DNA of 64,000 nucleotides from Climacteris rufus (lineage: Eukaryota > Chordata > Aves > Passeriformes > Climacteridae): the NCBI GenBank assembly GCA_013398175.1, contig VZRZ01000211.1, positions 1,040,712 to 1,104,711 on the forward strand, read 5' to 3'. The notes under the pieces are model-generated. The model saw only the letters and a program-made list of their open reading frames with translations, made no database searches and was not told where the DNA came from. A program made the translations under genes and the position numbers. Every line of letters begins with the position of its first letter. Within the stretch, counting starts at the first letter, position 1. Below are positions 61,726 to 64,000 of the stretch, piece after piece.

Positions 61726-64000
61726 GTAAGAGACACCCAAAAAGGAACTGCATTCCACATTTTTTCTGGTTTTGAAGCCTGAATCAAGATAAGAGTTTTA
61801 CAGTACATCAGTACATTTTCTTATGAAGTTTCATTTCTCAAAACACACCAGGTGTGAAATTCCTTTATGTACCTTCATGATTTTGTTTCAGAAGTAGTTC
61901 TAAATGTGTTTTTTGAATAAGATGTAATGTGGTTTTGTTCTGTCTATGTGGTATAAGATCTCAATCTGATTTTAGTGAGTAAACTTCTAAACTATGCCCT
62001 CTTAAGTAAGCATGCATCAAGTGTTTTTATGTATGCAAATGCTTTTTTAATTTTAGTTAAATAAGTAGGAAGTGAGACTCAATTATCTGCTCAGCTCTTG
62101 ACATGCTGTTTCCAGTTCAGGGTCTGCAAGGACTCGTGTGAAATCTTTGTGCTCCTGACACCAACCCAATAACCTCGTTGCTGTTTTCAGGTGACGATGT
62201 GTGTTCCAGTTGGGAAAACATTTGAATTACCATCCTATCAGCATATCATTATCTGGTAAAGCAGGAGTAAAAGGAGCTGAAAAATCCCTCATAGTGCATG
62301 CCACTTAAACAGCTAGAGGTGGATCTGTCTCCACTACTGACTAGAAGTTTTTTCCAGCTTTTGTCTAAGTAGTAAGATACTCTACAAATACCCCAAGACT
62401 GGTAGACATAGAGGATGTGCATTAACTACATGGCTGTCTTGAGTTATTTAGTTTTTATCTTCTCTACTTGGGAGATGTAATACAGTAAGAAGAGACAGTC
62501 CCTCAACAGAAAACGTCAATAATCTAAGCAGACAATGGATTTATATTCTTTCTAAAGGTAGCATTGGAAAAGAGGCAGAGAAAAGCTTGAAATTTTAGTC
62601 CATGTATTTTAAATCTCAAATACTTATATTCTCAAGACTCTCAGATCTCTAGAATATTTTATTTAGCATATTCATATTTTATACTTTCATCCTGAAGCAG
62701 CCTATTTTGCATCATTACAATCTGGACATAAAGATTTAGTTTTGGGGATGGACTGTTGGAGGAAATGGTTCTCTGGTGTCATTGTGATTTATGCTAAAAG
62801 CTAATATTAGGTGAATGTGTGTTATTTCACAAATCTCACACCTTTTCTAAACCTAATTGAGAAACTCACTGTGGTTTGTCCTCATCATGTTTGAATTATC
62901 TCCCAGTATAAATATATGATTTATCTGTGGTGACAAATGCTGCCTTGGCTTTGTAGTTCCTATTATGTTAATGGATCACAGTTTTCTGGAAAATGCCTTT
63001 TCTCAAACGGCCTGTCCTTGTTCAACAGCACTGAATTATTATTTCAATAGCTTTTGTTTCTTCTTATAATTAACTTTCAAAAATGCTGTAGGAATACAAG
63101 GAGAAAATAAATTCATTTTACAGTAACCTGTAAATAAAATAATTTCCAAAGTAAAACTGACATTTAATACAAAGCAGTAGCGCAATTTACTTCCACTATA
63201 GAGAGTCATGAAATTAATTACCCATGGACATGAAACATTGATGAATAACTGACACTACCTCACTTAATCTTTTTTTTGTATGTACTGTGCACAAAGGTGT
63301 CCATGATTAAGGGCAAGAGAAGGGAACAGAACAGCTATGAAAGGTGTGGGATTAAGACTGAATATAAAAGTAGTGAGAGTATCAGTTTCACAGATTGAAG
63401 AAAACAGATCTCAGTTTGATTAGTTATAGAGTTAATTTTTCTGCATTAACAAGACTTGGCTTTTTACTGCTGGAGAGGAACATGATGTAAAACTCAGAAC
63501 CAGCGAAGGCAGTGCTGGGTTGTGGTTACCATAATAGATTTGATGACTTTGTGTGAGGTTTGGGTTTGAGGTTTTTCTTTTTCTTTCTTTTGGTTTAGTA
63601 TTTCAAAGCAGGGAATTACTGGATTAGTGTTTCCTATTTTACTTATGTCAGGATGTTCTTTCTGTTCCAACGAGCTTTTGCATTTTAAGAAACCAGCAGG
63701 TTTGAAAGCTCTATTCTTGAACCAAGTATGCTGAGGTTTTCCTCTACTGCCATTGTTAGAAGCTTAAAAAATAAAGATAAATTGAAAGTCCCTTGACCAA
63801 ATCAATACTTAAACAAGAGATATTTATGCAAATCTTAATTTAATTTACTCAGGACCAGATTTGTCTTGTCTGAGCAACCACTCCTATAGTTAGAGAAAGA
63901 AGTCTTGCAAGCATATGTTGCTTTGTTAAATGTGTTAGAAACTGAGGATGTAACTTCATGTTTCAAAAACATGCTGTTGTCCTTACAGGTCAGTTCTACG
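61726..64000. other. non-coding DNA; possible acceptor at the extreme end
   Basis: No supportable gene. The last 30 bases contain CTGTTGTCCTTACAG/GTCAG with the AG at 63987-63988, which would be a reasonable splice acceptor in phase with the preceding candidate exon. Only 12 bases of any exon would fall inside the window. Confidence 0.45.

Noticed and set aside
1..64000. Prokaryotic-type features (operons, CRISPR arrays, insertion sequences, riboswitches, intrinsic terminators)
   Set aside because: Base composition, absence of long ORFs, CR1 LINEs, an LTR and an assembly gap all indicate vertebrate nuclear DNA. No direct-repeat/spacer array is present.

Overview
The window looks like AT-rich, gene-poor vertebrate nuclear DNA, most probably from a bird. 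The main evidence is four fragments of chicken-repeat-1 (CR1) LINEs: 51190-51608, 10519-11440, 39660-40440 and 53165-53395. CR1 is the dominant retroposon of sauropsids, and the low repeat density here fits a bird better than a turtle or crocodilian. A solo retroviral LTR (26638-26965), many short G/T-rich or A/C-rich low-complexity tracts and one assembly gap (21490-21521) complete the picture. Nothing resembles bacterial, phage, organellar or plasmid DNA: there are no dense ORFs, operons, rRNA, convincing tRNA or CRISPR.

No complete protein-coding gene is visible. The longest open frames are 100-150 codons, which is what chance gives in 64 kb, and almost none shows family features. The best coding candidates are short, splice-bounded, open segments on the plus strand: 14937-15025 (89 bp), 22840-22884 (45 bp, or an open frame running on to a stop at 23160) and 61635-61725 (91 bp). 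The first two are phase-compatible with each other. If real, the window lies mostly inside long introns of a plus-strand gene that I cannot name. If not, it is intergenic, or intronic to a gene whose exons lie outside.

Layout: 1-10.5 kb is AT-rich non-coding DNA with simple repeats. At 10.5-11.4 kb is an old minus-strand CR1. From 11.4 to 26.6 kb is non-coding DNA with the first two exon candidates, an RE1-like motif and the gap in a poly-T tract. At 26.6-27.0 kb is the solo LTR. At 28.1-28.6 kb is a GC- and CpG-richer block. At 39.7-40.4 kb is an old plus-strand CR1. At 46.5-47.9 kb are two GC-richer blocks, one with a perfect hairpin carrying opposed RUNX motifs. At 51.2-51.6 kb is the best-preserved CR1 and at 53.2-53.4 kb another CR1 3' end. 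From 53.4 kb to the end is non-coding DNA with a G4-prone plus G/T-rich tract, a second RE1-like motif and the third exon candidate.

I see no evidence of a new multi-gene system. The items most worth checking are the exon candidates, the solo LTR and a handful of candidate regulatory elements.
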